Positions 45,398 through 54,391 of a stretch of 64,000 bases of DNA are shown one piece after another. Below the pieces are notes generated by a model, which worked only from the letters and a program-made list of their open reading frames with translations, ran no database searches and had not been told where the DNA came from. The stretch lies in the NCBI RefSeq assembly GCF_003057875.1, contig NZ_PYXZ01000006.1, positions 248,001-312,000 on the forward strand. The letters run 5' to 3'. This stretch comes from Nocardioides currus. GTDB lineage: Bacteria; Actinomycetota; Actinomycetes; Propionibacteriales; Nocardioidaceae. The translations under genes and the position numbers were made by a program. The stretch's first letter is position 1, and every line of letters begins with the position of its first letter.

Positions 45398-45419
45398 TGC
45401 GCGCGGGCACAATGCCCTC

Positions 45420-46025
45420 ATGCTGCGCGCCACGGTCCTGACCCTCGTCCTCGCGTGCGCCGTCGCGTCGTGCGCGTCGGACGACCCGGAACCGGACGCG
45501 GTCGCGATCCCGGACGCGTCCGACACCCCGACCGCCACGGCGGCGCCGACCGAGGTGGCCTTCGGCGAGGAGGCGACCGTGTCGTGGGCGCCGACGTCCG
45601 ACCTCTCGGGCGAGCTGTCGATCCGGGTCGACCGGGTCCGCGAGGGCGACTTCCGCGACTTCCGGGGCCTCGTCGGCTCGGGCATCACGGCGGACAACCA
45701 GCCCTACTACGTCGACGTCGTGGTCACGAACGAGGGTGCGGCCGACCTCGGCGGGCTCGACGTGCCGCTCTACCTCGCTGACTCGGCCGAGCGCCTGAGC
45801 CCGCCATGGCGCTTCGCGTCGCCGTTCGGGCCCTGCGACTCCGGCCCGCTGCCCGATGCGTTCGCGACCGGAGACCAGGTGAAGACGTGCCTGGTGTTCT
45901 TCGCCTCGCCCGGCGCTGACGTCGAGTCGATCACCTTCCACCCCACCCTCGAGACGGCCCCCGTCACCTGGAGCGGCGACGTCGCGGTCCCCACGACCCC
46001 GAAGAAGCAGGGCAAGCGCCGCTAG
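45420..46025 (+). CDS. Putative lipoprotein
   Basis: A 201-residue exported protein with a signal ending LACAVASCASD (lipid Cys near 18), a Thr/Ala linker and a beta-rich domain (RVDRVREGDFRDFRGL, YYVDVVVTNEGAADLGGL, FPHT-like end). It resembles the DUF4352-type immunoglobulin-like domains of bacterial lipoproteins. Function unknown. CACAAT lies 6 bases before the ATG. Its stop shares a CTAG with the convergent gene. Confidence 0.65.
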   Translation: MLRATVLTLVLACAVASCASDDPEPDAVAIPDASDTPTATAAPTEVAFGEEATVSWAPTSDLSGELSIRVDRVREGDFRDFRGLVGSGITADNQPYYVDVVVTNEGAADLGGLDVPLYLADSAERLSPPWRFASPFGPCDSGPLPDAFATGDQVKTCLVFFASPGADVESITFHPTLETAPVTWSGDVAVPTTPKKQGKRR

Positions 46026-47152
46026 GGCCACTCGATGTCGGCGTAGATCGCGGCGTGGTCGGAGGCCTGGTCGACGTCGCGGGTGAGGGTGTCGTACACC
46101 TCCCAGGCGGCCCGCGTGCGGGGCCCGCGGTAGACCCCCTTGCGGTAGACCCCGCCACCGGTGGCGAGCGCGAAGAGCGCGGGGGAGAGGAGGACGTAGT
46201 CGATCTTGTCCTTCTCGTTCCCGCTGCCCCAGGTGCCGCGACGCCCGTTCCACTCGAAGTCGGGGTGCTCGCTGATGTCGGTCAGGTCGGTGTCCTCGAG
46301 CAGCGCGTCGAGCGACCCGCCGCCCGCCCAGTCGTTGAGGTCGCCGACCACCGCGACGTGCTCGATCCCCTCGGCGCGCAGGCCCTCGTAGATCTCGGCC
46401 ACGCGGGCGGCCTGCCGGGCCCGTCGGACGGCACCGACCGGGTCGCCGGGGCTGCCGTACCCCTTGGACTTGAGGTGGTTGACCAGCACGACGAGGCGCT
46501 GGCCGCCCGGCACCAGCAGGTGGTACTCCGCGCAGTCGCGGGAGAAGATCCGGCCCTCCGCGTCCGCGTCGAAGATGTGGGTGCGGATGTAGGTGACGCC
46601 GTGGCCGTCGCGGCACATCAGGCCCACGTCGATGCCCCGGTCGTCGTTGCCGTCGATCAGCAGCGCCTCGTCGTACGGCGAGGAGCCCACCTCGGCGAGG
46701 GCGGCCCGCGAGAAGAGCTCGAGCAGCGGGCGCGACTCGGCCTCCAGCACGCCGAGGACGTCGGCGCCGACGTCGCGCACGACCATGGCGGTGTGCGTGG
46801 TCGCGAGCTCGGTGACGCGCTCCGTCACCAGCTCGACCCAGCCGACCCAGTCGGAGCGCCCGGCGGCCACGAGCGTCGTCTCGCCGTCGCGGTGGCGGAC
46901 CAGCAGCCGGCCCCGGACCTTGCGCAGGATCGCGAACCTGCTCGTGTCGGAGCGCAGCAGCCCCATCACCTCGAGCAGGTCCAGCATCTCGGCCTTGGTG
47001 TCGGTGTCGTAGACCGTGAGCTGCGCCAGCTCGTTGAAGCGGGCGTGCGCCGCGAGCACCGGCCGGCCCTCGTCCCAGTCGGCGTTGTTCATCGCGCGCG
47101 GGCGGTCGAACATGTTCTCCACGTTGAACGAGCCGATCCGCGTCCGGGCCAC
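46022..47152 (-). CDS. Endonuclease/exonuclease/phosphatase-family protein
   Basis: A 376-residue protein of the DNase I-like fold. It starts RIGSFNVENMFDRPR, the usual SFNVEN start; VLGVLEAESR (catalytic Glu) lies near 115, RLVVLVNHLKSKGYGSPGD near 217, VAVVGDLNDWAGGGSLDALL near 267 and DYVLLSPAL plus SDHAAIYADIEWP at the C terminus (catalytic Asp/His). Possibly a nuclease, phosphatase or phosphodiesterase. GTG 47152 was chosen because upstream frame overlaps the dusB promoter. Confidence 0.82.
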   Translation of the reverse strand: MARTRIGSFNVENMFDRPRAMNNADWDEGRPVLAAHARFNELAQLTVYDTDTKAEMLDLLEVMGLLRSDTSRFAILRKVRGRLLVRHRDGETTLVAAGRSDWVGWVELVTERVTELATTHTAMVVRDVGADVLGVLEAESRPLLELFSRAALAEVGSSPYDEALLIDGNDDRGIDVGLMCRDGHGVTYIRTHIFDADAEGRIFSRDCAEYHLLVPGGQRLVVLVNHLKSKGYGSPGDPVGAVRRARQAARVAEIYEGLRAEGIEHVAVVGDLNDWAGGGSLDALLEDTDLTDISEHPDFEWNGRRGTWGSGNEKDKIDYVLLSPALFALATGGGVYRKGVYRGPRTRAAWEVYDTLTRDVDQASDHAAIYADIEWP

Positions 47153-47216
47153 GGACCCACCAAAGCAGAGCGGCGCGGGTTTGGGGAGTGCCGTCCGGGC
47201 CGCGACAATGAGGACC

Positions 47217-48353
47217 ATGTCCGCCTCGTCCGCCCTGACCCTCGGGTCGCTCACCGTCGAGACGCCGGTGGTGCTCGCGCCGATGGCCGGCATCACCAAC
47301 GCCGCCTACCGCCGGCTGTGCGCCGAGCAGGGCGCCGGGCTCTACGTCTGCGAGATGATCACCAGCCGCGGCCTGGTCGAGGGCGACGAGACGACGCAGA
47401 AGATGCTGGTCTTCGACGAGCTCGAGTCCGTCCGGTCCGTCCAGCTGTACGGCACCGACCCGGTCTACGTCGGCAAGGCGGTGGAGATCCTCTGCGCCGA
47501 CCACGGCGTGGCGCACGTCGACCTCAACTTCGGCTGCCCCGTCCCCAAGGTGACCCGCAAGGGCGGCGGTGGCGCGCTGCCGTGGAAGCGCGGGTTGCTG
47601 GCGGACATCCTCACGGCCGCCGTGGGTGCCGCAGCGGCGTACGACGTGCCGGTGACCATGAAGACGCGCAAGGGCCTCGACGACGACCACCTCACCTTCC
47701 TCGACGCCGGTCGGATCGCGCAGGAGACGGGTGCGGCCGCCATCGCGCTGCACGGACGGACCGTCGAGCAGGCCTACTCCGGCCAGGCCGACTGGGACGC
47801 GATCGGCGAGCTGGTCGAGGCCGTCGAGATCCCGGTGCTGGGCAACGGCGACATCTGGGAGGCCGCCGACGCGCTGCGCATGGTCGAGGAGACCGGCGTC
47901 GCGGGCGTGGTCGTCGGGCGTGGCTGCCTCGGTCGCCCGTGGCTGTTCCGCGACCTGGCCGCGGCGTTCGCCGGCGACGCGGTCGCGACGCTGCCCGACC
48001 TCGGCGAGGTCACGCGGATGATGCGCCGCCACGCCGAGCTCCTCAGCGAGCACATGGGGGAGGAGCGCGGCTGCAAGGAGTTCCGCAAGCACGTCACGTG
48101 GTACCTCAAGGGCTTCCCCGCGGGCGGGGAGCTGCGCAAGGCGCTGGCCCTGATCGACTCCCTCGCCACCCTCGACGTGCTGCTCGCCGAGCTCGACCAC
48201 TCGGCTCCGTTCCCGACCGCCGAGCTGGGCACCCCTCGAGGCCGTCAGGGGGCTCCGCGCAAACGCGTCGTGCTGCCGGACGGCTGGCTCGACGACACCG
48301 ACGGACGCGACCTGCACGTCCGCGAGGACGCCGCCGAGGTCACGGGCGGATAA
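47217..48353 (+). CDS. dusB: tRNA-dihydrouridine synthase
   Basis: A 378-residue flavin enzyme that reduces uridine in the tRNA D-loop. FMN barrel: PVVLAPMAGITNAAYRRLC (about 18-36), DLNFGCPVPKVTRKGGGGAL near 103-122 (catalytic Cys in GCP), IALHGRTVEQAYSGQADW near 182, GNGDIW near 211 and GVVVGRGCLGRPWLF near 233. GACAAT lies 7 bases before the ATG. Adjacent to dgt-dnaG as in other actinomycetes. Confidence 0.93.
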   Translation: MSASSALTLGSLTVETPVVLAPMAGITNAAYRRLCAEQGAGLYVCEMITSRGLVEGDETTQKMLVFDELESVRSVQLYGTDPVYVGKAVEILCADHGVAHVDLNFGCPVPKVTRKGGGGALPWKRGLLADILTAAVGAAAAYDVPVTMKTRKGLDDDHLTFLDAGRIAQETGAAAIALHGRTVEQAYSGQADWDAIGELVEAVEIPVLGNGDIWEAADALRMVEETGVAGVVVGRGCLGRPWLFRDLAAAFAGDAVATLPDLGEVTRMMRRHAELLSEHMGEERGCKEFRKHVTWYLKGFPAGGELRKALALIDSLATLDVLLAELDHSAPFPTAELGTPRGRQGAPRKRVVLPDGWLDDTDGRDLHVREDAAEVTGG

Positions 48354-48529
48354 CGCTCCGGTCACGCCCCGGTGTCGGACTCGTGAGCGGAAACACCCGG
48401 TAACACTTGCCTGCGAATTGGGACAGGGACGAAAAGCTGTGTTTGACTCCTCAACTGTGTCCGGCGCTCGCCTTCCCCGCTTGAGTGCCTGACGCACACC
48501 CCCGACACCAGCAGCAAAGGATCAACGCT

Positions 48530-49414
48530 GTGGCTCAGCATCGCCACAAGCGGGAAACCAATGCCCGCCGCCCCAAGGCCATCCAGGTCGCAGCGCCCGT
48601 CGCCATCATGGCGACGGTGTCCGCCGTCAGCCTCGGAGTCCTGACCGCGACCCCCCGGACCGACGACTTCCTGGCCGCCTCGAGCGGCACCAGCGCGATC
48701 TCCAGCAGTGCCGGCAGCACCGCCCGCAGCGACGTCGTCTCCCGTTCCGCGTCCCGCCTGGCCGCCCGCAAGGACGCCAAGCGTGAGGACCGGCGTGAGG
48801 ACCGGCGTGAGGCCAAGCAGGAGAAGAAGGCCACGCTGCGCGCCATCAAGGGCGCCGACACGAAGATGTGGACCACCACCGAGCTCAACCTGTGGGCCAG
48901 CGCCGATCCGGCGGCCGAGCAGGTCGGCGTCATCGACCCCGTCGAGAAGGTGCTGCTGACCGGTCGCCAGGACAACGGTCGCGCCGAGGTCGTCGTCGGC
49001 GGCCAGGCCCGCTGGGTGTCCACCGGCTACTTCGCCGAGGAGAAGCCTGAGTCCGGTCCCTCGCTCGGCGGCACCTGCACCAACGGCTCCGTGATCGACG
49101 CCGGCCACGCCGCGCTCTACGACATCCACGACGTCGTGTGCGCCAACTGGCCCGAGATCACGTCCTACGGCACGTGGCGCGGCGACGGCGAGCACGGCCA
49201 GGGCCGCGCGATCGACATCATGACCAGCGGCGAGACCGGGTGGGACGTCGCGGAGTTCCTCCGCGCCAACTACTCCTCGCTCGGCATCGAGTACATCATC
49301 TACTCCCAGCACATCTGGTCCGTCGAGCGCAGCGGCGAGGGCTGGCGCTCGATGTCCGACCGCGGCTCGACCACGGCCAACCACTACGACCACGTGCACG
49401 TCACGGTCTACTAG
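48530..49414 (+). CDS. Exported SH3-like/LAS-family cell-wall peptidase
   Basis: A 294-residue exported protein. It has an N-terminal signal/anchor (VAAPVAIMATVSAVSLGVLTATP), a Lys/Arg/Asp/Glu-rich linker with short repeats (KREDRREDRREAKQ), an SH3-like strand region (about 108-165), and a C-terminal domain with GEHGQGRAIDIM near 220 and YDHVHVTVY at the end. The His...Asp and His-x-His pattern is that of LAS-type metallopeptidases (lysostaphin/VanY-like), which act on peptidoglycan. GTG 48530 has AAAGGA eight bases upstream. A 176-base upstream region carries TTGACT-like signals but no riboswitch I recognise. Confidence 0.75.
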   Translation: MAQHRHKRETNARRPKAIQVAAPVAIMATVSAVSLGVLTATPRTDDFLAASSGTSAISSSAGSTARSDVVSRSASRLAARKDAKREDRREDRREAKQEKKATLRAIKGADTKMWTTTELNLWASADPAAEQVGVIDPVEKVLLTGRQDNGRAEVVVGGQARWVSTGYFAEEKPESGPSLGGTCTNGSVIDAGHAALYDIHDVVCANWPEITSYGTWRGDGEHGQGRAIDIMTSGETGWDVAEFLRANYSSLGIEYIIYSQHIWSVERSGEGWRSMSDRGSTTANHYDHVHVTVY

Positions 49415-49438
49415 GGGCACCACTAGGCTCGCTGCTCG

Positions 49439-50704
49439 ATGAGCATCGAGGACCTGTACGGCGAAGCCGACCGCGAGCGCCTGGTCGCGGAGCCACCCAA
49501 GCGGGTGGACGCGCCGGTGCGCACCGCGTTCGAGCGCGACCGCGCCCGGGTGGTGCACGCGGCCGCGTCCCGGCGCCTGGCCGCGAAGACCCAGGTCGTG
49601 GGTCCGCAGTCCGACGACTTCGTCCGCAACCGGCTCACGCACAGCCTGGAGGTCGCGCAGGTCGCTCGTGACCTCGCCCGCGCACTCGGCTGCCACCCCG
49701 ACGTCACCGAGACCGCCGCGCTGGCGCACGACCTCGGCCACCCTCCGTTCGGCCACAACGGCGAGCGCGCGCTGGCCGGGCTCAGCCAGGACTGCGGCGG
49801 CTTCGAGGGCAACGCGCAGACCCTGCGGCTGCTGACGCGGCTCGAGGCCAAGACCTTCGGCGCGGACGGGTCGGTCGGGCTCAACCTCACCCGCGCCACG
49901 CTCGACGCCTGCACGAAGTACCCCTGGACCCGCGACCTCGCCGCCGACCCGGGCGGCGTGCACGCCGATGGCTCCCCGCGCTTCGTGGTGAAGTTCGGGG
50001 TCTACGACGACGACCGGCTGGTCTTCGACTGGCTCCGGCAGGGGATCGACGGCACCCGCAAGTGCCTTGAGGCGCAGGTGATGGACCTCGCCGACGACGT
50101 CGCCTACTCGGTGCACGACGTCGAGGACGGCATCGTCGCCGACCGGCTCGACCTGACCCGCCTCGACCTCGACGCGCTCTGGGAGACCGTGCGGGCGTGG
50201 TACCTCCCCGACAGCGACGACGCCGAGCTCGCCGCCGCCCTGGCCTCGATGCGCGGCCAGGAGAGCTGGCCGCGAGCGCCGTACGACGGGAGCCGGCGCT
50301 CGCTCGCGGCGATCAAGAACCTCACCAGCGACCTCGTCGGGCGCTTCTGCGGCAGCGTGCAGACGGCCACCTTCGCCGCCTCCGACGGCCCGTTCGTTCG
50401 CCATGCCGCCGACCTCGTCGTGCCGCGCGAGACCGAGATCGAGATCGGCATCCTCAAGGGGATCGCCGCCCACTACGTCATGCAGGCGCAGGACCGGGTC
50501 GACCTGATGGAGCGGCAGCGCTCACTGATGGCGGAGCTCTTCGAGGCGCTGTGGCGCCTCGGCCCCTCGGGACTCGACCCGTCGTTCATCGACGACTGGC
50601 AGGTCGCCCAGGACGATGCCGCCCGCCGGCGGGTGATCGTCGACCAGGTGGCGTCCTACACCGACGCGCGCGCCATCAACCGGCACGCCGAGCTCACCCG
50701 CTGA
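49439..50704 (+). CDS. dgt: Deoxyguanosinetriphosphate triphosphohydrolase
   Basis: A 421-residue HD-domain dNTPase that splits dGTP into deoxyguanosine and triphosphate. The HD motif is NRLTHSLEVAQVARDLARALGC (about 63-84) followed by ALAHDLGHPPFGHNGERAL near 97. DDVAYSVHDVEDGI near 221 completes the site. The next essential neighbour is dnaG, the usual pair. TAGGCT is nine bases before the ATG, a short leader. Confidence 0.92.
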   Translation: MSIEDLYGEADRERLVAEPPKRVDAPVRTAFERDRARVVHAAASRRLAAKTQVVGPQSDDFVRNRLTHSLEVAQVARDLARALGCHPDVTETAALAHDLGHPPFGHNGERALAGLSQDCGGFEGNAQTLRLLTRLEAKTFGADGSVGLNLTRATLDACTKYPWTRDLAADPGGVHADGSPRFVVKFGVYDDDRLVFDWLRQGIDGTRKCLEAQVMDLADDVAYSVHDVEDGIVADRLDLTRLDLDALWETVRAWYLPDSDDAELAAALASMRGQESWPRAPYDGSRRSLAAIKNLTSDLVGRFCGSVQTATFAASDGPFVRHAADLVVPRETEIEIGILKGIAAHYVMQAQDRVDLMERQRSLMAELFEALWRLGPSGLDPSFIDDWQVAQDDAARRRVIVDQVASYTDARAINRHAELTR

Positions 50705-50728
50705 CGCGCCGACGCCGGTCCGCGACGC

Positions 50729-51061
50729 TCAGGGCAGGTCGCCCTGGGGATAGGGGTTGTCCTGCAGTGCGACGTTGTCGGGGTTGAGCTGCGCCTCGAG
50801 GTCGTCGGTGCTGCTGCCGGACGGCTTGACCTTGTCGGCGACCGTGCTGGCGGCGGTGCCGGCCGCCGAGCTCACCTTGTCCTTGACCACGGGCGCCTGG
50901 GCCTTGGCGGTCTCGGCGGCCTGGTGGGCGGCGTCCTGGACGCGCGGGTCGTTCTTCACCTTGGTGGCCAGCCCGGCGATCTGGTCGTAGCGCTCGCGCC
51001 CGGCGCGCGCGCCGAGGACGTAGCCGATCCCGCCGACGGCGAGCAGCAGCAGCTTCTTCAT
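50729..51061 (-). CDS. YtxH-like small membrane protein
   Basis: A 110-residue protein with one N-terminal helix (KKLLLLAVGGIGYVLGARAGRERYDQI, the YtxH signature) and a long charged, alanine-rich helical tail. AGGAGA lies five bases before the ATG. It ends an operon with a DUF3618 protein and a holin-X protein, a trio often found together in actinomycetes and linked by inference to envelope stress. Confidence 0.75.
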   Translation of the reverse strand: MKKLLLLAVGGIGYVLGARAGRERYDQIAGLATKVKNDPRVQDAAHQAAETAKAQAPVVKDKVSSAAGTAASTVADKVKPSGSSTDDLEAQLNPDNVALQDNPYPQGDLP

Positions 51062-51084
51062 GGGGGTCTCCTGTGGTGGTGGTT

Positions 51085-51336
51085 TCAGTGCGTACGGCGC
51101 AGGCGCCAGACGATCAGCACGACGGCCATCGCCGCCAGCGAACCCGCCGCGGCGAGGACCTCCGGCCGGGGCGAGCCGGTGTCGGTGGTGGCGCGGTCCT
51201 TCACCTCGGCCATCTTGTCCTGGGCACGCGACTTGACGTCGAGCTTGGCGCCGAGCTGGTCGACCGTGTGGGCCAGCTGCTCGCGCTGCGCCTCGATGTC
51301 GGCCTCGATCTCCTCCGGAGTCCTGGACTCAGCCAT
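51085..51336 (-). CDS. DUF3618 protein
   Basis: An 83-residue protein that opens RTPEEIEADIEAQREQLAHTVDQLGAKLD, the DUF3618 block, and has one C-terminal membrane helix (EVLAAAGSLAAMAVVLIVWRLRR). Function unknown. Its start overlaps the stop of the holin-X gene by 8 bases, showing cotranscription. Confidence 0.8.
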   Translation of the reverse strand: MAESRTPEEIEADIEAQREQLAHTVDQLGAKLDVKSRAQDKMAEVKDRATTDTGSPRPEVLAAAGSLAAMAVVLIVWRLRRTH

Positions 51337-51730
51337 GGTGCTGCCCCTTCATCGTCGCGATGTCCTCCTTGATGCCCTCCACGGCCAGCTCGGGCTTGGC
51401 CGGGGTGGCGCCGGCGAGCTTGTTCCTGCCCACCAGCCCCGCCACGGCCGCCGCCGCCAGCAGCACGAGGGCCACGATGAGAGCGGCGAGCCAGGCGTCG
51501 ACGACGTTGGCGAGTCCGAGGATGGCCGTGGTGATCAGGGTCGCCAGCGCGAAGAGCGCCAGCAGCCCGGCCGTCGAGAACATCCCGATGCCGACGCCGG
51601 CCGCCTTGCCCTTCTCGGCGACCTCGGCCTGGGCGAGCCGGATCTCGGACCGGATCAGCTCGGGGACCTGCGTGGTGAGCTGGTGGACCAGAGCCCCGAG
51701 AGTCGGGTCCGCAGCGTCGCGATCAGTCAT
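51329..51730 (-). CDS. Holin-X family membrane protein
   Basis: A 133-residue protein of the actinobacterial holin-superfamily 3 (DUF1469-like): LGALVHQLTTQVPELIRSEIRLAQAEVAEKGK, followed by two hydrophobic helices (about 57-80 and 88-110). Despite the name it is a chromosomal envelope protein, not evidence of a phage. ATG 51730 has GGAGGA just upstream. It opens the holin-DUF3618-YtxH operon and is divergent from dnaG. Confidence 0.8.
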   Translation of the reverse strand: MTDRDAADPTLGALVHQLTTQVPELIRSEIRLAQAEVAEKGKAAGVGIGMFSTAGLLALFALATLITTAILGLANVVDAWLAALIVALVLLAAAAVAGLVGRNKLAGATPAKPELAVEGIKEDIATMKGQHHG

Positions 51731-51815
51731 GTCCTCCAACGTGTCACAGACCGCCAGCCCGCACGAGCCTGCCTCACCCCGCCGGGTGGGGGTGTGCGCC
51801 CGTAGACTCCGCGAC

Positions 51816-53723
51816 GTGGCAGGCAGGATCCGCGAGGACGACATCGCCGAGGTGCGGGAGAAGGCGCGGATCGACGACGTCGTCTCCGGCTACGTCACCC
51901 TCCGCAAGGCCGGCGGCGGCTCGCTCAAGGGCCTGTGCCCCTTCCACGACGAGAAGTCCCCGTCGTTCCACGTCACGCCCTCGCGCGGGTTCTTCCACTG
52001 CTTCGGTTGCCAGGAGGGCGGCGACGTCATCGCCTTCCTGATGAAGATCGACGGCCTGACCTTCGGTGAGACGGTGGAGCGGCTCGCAGAGAAGTACGGC
52101 GTGCAGCTGCGGCGCGAGGACGGCGACGGTCCCTCCGAGCGCCCGCGGGGGCCGGCCCGGGGCCGCCTGATCGAGGCCAACAAGATCGCCCAGGAGTTCT
52201 ACGCCGCCCAGCTGGAGTCCGTCGACGCGACGGCCGCGCGCGGGTTCCTCACCGAGCGCGGCTTCGACCAGGACGCCGCGACGACCTTCGGGCTCGGCTT
52301 CGCCCCCCGCAACGGCGAGGCGCTGCTCCGCCACCTGCGAGCGCGGGGGCTGAGCGACGAGGAGTCGGTGGCCGCGGGACTGGTCGCCATGGGGCGCTCG
52401 GCCTACGACCGCTTCCGCGGGCGCCTGCTGTGGCCCATCCGCGACGCCAGCGGCGACACCATCGGTTTCGGGGCGCGGCGGATCTTCGACGACGACAAGA
52501 TCGAGGCGAAGTACCTCAACACCTCCGAGACGGCCATCTACAAGAAGAGCCAGGTGCTCTACGGCATCGACCTCGCGCGCCGCGACATGGCGCGGTCGTC
52601 GCAGGCCGTCGTGGTCGAGGGCTACACCGACGTCATGGCCTGCCACCTCTCCGGCGTGCCCACGGCGGTCGCGACGTGCGGCACCGCCTTCGGCGACGAC
52701 CACGCGCGGGTGCTGCGCCGGTTCCTGCACGACCACGAGGAGTTCCGCGGCGAGGTCATCTTCACCTTCGACGGCGACGCGGCCGGGCAGGCGGCAGCGC
52801 TCAAGGCCTTCAACGGCGACCAGAACTTCGTCTCCCAGACCTACGTCGCGATCGAGCCCGACGGGCTCGACCCGTGCGACCTGCGGATCAAGAAGGGCGA
52901 CGCAGCCGTGCGCGAGCTCGTGGCGAAGCGGCAGCCGCTCTACCGGTTCGTCCTCACCAACGTCGCCTCGAAGTACGACCTCGACCGGGCCGACGGCCGC
53001 ATCGACGCCCTGCGCGAGGCGGCCGGCCTGGTCTCGAGCATCCGCGACAAGTCCAAGGTCGACGCGTTCGCCCGCGAGATCGCCGGGATGATCGGCGTCG
53101 AGGTCGACGACGCCCGCTCGGAGGTGCGCCGCGCAGCGGCCCGGGCCTCCCGCCCGGCCGCCGACCGGCGCGGCGGCGACCGCCGGCCCACCCAGCCGGA
53201 CGCCGCGCCTGACCAGGCGGCCCCCCAGCGCCCGGCCGTGCCGAGCCTGCGCGACCCGCGCTTCGCGATCGAGCGCGAGACGCTCAAGATCGTCATCCAG
53301 CACCCGGCGTCGGTGGGGCGGGTGATCAACGGGGTCGGCCCCGACGACTTCAGCCACCCGACCTACCGCGGGGTGTGGGAGGCGATCGCGGGCGCCGGTG
53401 GCCCGGCAGCCGGCGTCGAGGACCAGGGCTGGAGCACCAAGGTCCGTTCGTCCGTGACCGACCCCGCCGTGTCGTCGGCCATCAGCGAGCTCGGCGTGGA
53501 GCCGGTCCTGACGCCCGACGCGCCCACTCCGACGTACGTCGCCATGCACGTCTACCGCCTCCAGGAGCTGACCACCATGCGACGCATCGCGGAGCTGAAG
53601 TCCCGGCTCCAGCGCACCAACCCCGTCGAGCACGCAGCGGCGTACAACAAGATGTTCGGTGAGCTGGTGGCGCTCGAGCAGCACCGTCGCAACCTGCGCG
53701 ACCAGCAGATGAGGTCGCAGTGA
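51816..53723 (+). CDS. dnaG: DNA primase
   Basis: A 635-residue primase that lays RNA primers for replication. The CHC2 zinc finger is CPFHDEKSPSFHV...FHCFGC (about 39-68). The RNA polymerase core holds VVVEGYTDVMACHLSGV near 267 (Toprim Glu) and VIFTFDGDAAGQAAALKAF near 310, the paired acidic Toprim residues. A linker with Ala/Arg/Pro and a DnaB-binding helicase-interaction domain end the protein. TAGACT lies 7 bases before GTG 51816 (leaderless). Confidence 0.96.
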   Translation: MAGRIREDDIAEVREKARIDDVVSGYVTLRKAGGGSLKGLCPFHDEKSPSFHVTPSRGFFHCFGCQEGGDVIAFLMKIDGLTFGETVERLAEKYGVQLRREDGDGPSERPRGPARGRLIEANKIAQEFYAAQLESVDATAARGFLTERGFDQDAATTFGLGFAPRNGEALLRHLRARGLSDEESVAAGLVAMGRSAYDRFRGRLLWPIRDASGDTIGFGARRIFDDDKIEAKYLNTSETAIYKKSQVLYGIDLARRDMARSSQAVVVEGYTDVMACHLSGVPTAVATCGTAFGDDHARVLRRFLHDHEEFRGEVIFTFDGDAAGQAAALKAFNGDQNFVSQTYVAIEPDGLDPCDLRIKKGDAAVRELVAKRQPLYRFVLTNVASKYDLDRADGRIDALREAAGLVSSIRDKSKVDAFAREIAGMIGVEVDDARSEVRRAAARASRPAADRRGGDRRPTQPDAAPDQAAPQRPAVPSLRDPRFAIERETLKIVIQHPASVGRVINGVGPDDFSHPTYRGVWEAIAGAGGPAAGVEDQGWSTKVRSSVTDPAVSSAISELGVEPVLTPDAPTPTYVAMHVYRLQELTTMRRIAELKSRLQRTNPVEHAAAYNKMFGELVALEQHRRNLRDQQMRSQ

Positions 53724-54217
53724 GGCCGGTGCTGCGGCGCACCTCGTCGGGCATCGCGATCGGGGCGGGCGAGCGCGTGCTCGCCACCGCGGAGTCGACC
53801 GACGGGGTGCCGCTCGCCGGCACCCGCGACGCGTTCTACCTCGGGGGCGACCCGGTCACCCGTCTGCCGTGGGAGCTGGTCGAGACCGCCACCTGGGACC
53901 GTGACGAGGAGGTCTTCCGCATCGGTCTGGTCGCCGCGTGGGGCGAGGAGAAGGTCGTCCACGCCGTCCCGCTCGCCGAGCCCGGCCGGCTCCTCGAGCT
54001 CGTCCGCGAGCGCGTGACGGCGAGCATCGTCCTGCAGCGCCACGTGCCAGTGGCGGGCCGTCGTGGCGTGCGCGTGATCGGTCGCCGCCCACCGCGAGGC
54101 ACCGGTGAGATCGCCTGGTTCTTCGAGTACGACGAGGGCGTCGACCCCGACGATCCGGACGTGCGTGAGGCCTCCGAGGCCGCCCTGGCTGCGGCCCGGG
54201 CCGACGTCGGCCTGTAG
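53720..54217 (+). CDS. Conserved hypothetical protein downstream of dnaG
   Basis: A 165-residue soluble protein. It reads RRTSSGIAIGAGERVLATAESTDG, LGGDPVTRLPWELVETATWDRDEEVFRIG, then RLLELVRERVTASIVLQRHVPVAGRRGVRVIGRRPP and GEIAWFFEYDEGVDPDDPDVRE. The same gene follows dnaG in several actinomycetes (recalled). The fold is beta-rich at the start and helical later; function unknown. It overlaps dnaG by GTGA. Confidence 0.7.
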   Translation: MRPVLRRTSSGIAIGAGERVLATAESTDGVPLAGTRDAFYLGGDPVTRLPWELVETATWDRDEEVFRIGLVAAWGEEKVVHAVPLAEPGRLLELVRERVTASIVLQRHVPVAGRRGVRVIGRRPPRGTGEIAWFFEYDEGVDPDDPDVREASEAALAAARADVGL

Positions 54218-54281
54218 ATCGCCCACTGATTTCTCACCCGCCGAGGGTGCTTGCTAAGGTTTCCCACCGCTGCACAAGCGA

Positions 54282-54354
54282 TCCCCTGTAGCTCAACTGG
54301 CAGAGCATTCGGCTGTTAACCGGAGGGTTGTTGGTTCGAGTCCAACCGGGGGAG
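54282..54354 (+). tRNA. tRNA-Asn (GTT)
   Basis: A 73-base tRNA with acceptor TCCCCTG/CGGGGGA, a D-arm (GCTCAACTGGCAGAGC), anticodon loop CTGTTAA (anticodon GTT, Asn) and T-arm GTTGG-TTCGAGT-CCAAC. Discriminator G; the CCA is not encoded. A terminator follows at once. Confidence 0.96.
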
Positions 54355-54362
54355 CCTGAGGA

Positions 54363-54391
54363 GGGCCCGACGTCATCGACGTCGGGCCCTT
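54363..54391. terminator. Terminator after tRNA-Asn
   Basis: GGGCCCGACGT (54363-54373) and ACGTCGGGCCC (54379-54389) form a perfect 11-base stem with a CATCG loop, followed by TTCGT. The convergent PAP2 gene ends inside the stem (TGA at 54375-54373), so it can serve both strands. Confidence 0.8.

Noticed and set aside
45360..48497. A minus-strand open frame of more than 1,000 codons
   Set aside because: It is antisense or out of frame to glyS, the nuclease-fold gene and dusB, all with clear family motifs. Its Arg/Pro/Ala/Gly-rich composition is typical of shadow frames in GC-rich DNA.
48354..48529. c-di-AMP (ydaO) riboswitch before the cell-wall peptidase
   Set aside because: The conserved GGGGAACC and GGGGUGAA blocks of that riboswitch are not present.
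51329..51730. Prophage remnant suggested by a holin-like protein
   Set aside because: No capsid, integrase, endolysin or other phage genes are near; this chromosomal holin-X family is common in actinomycetes.
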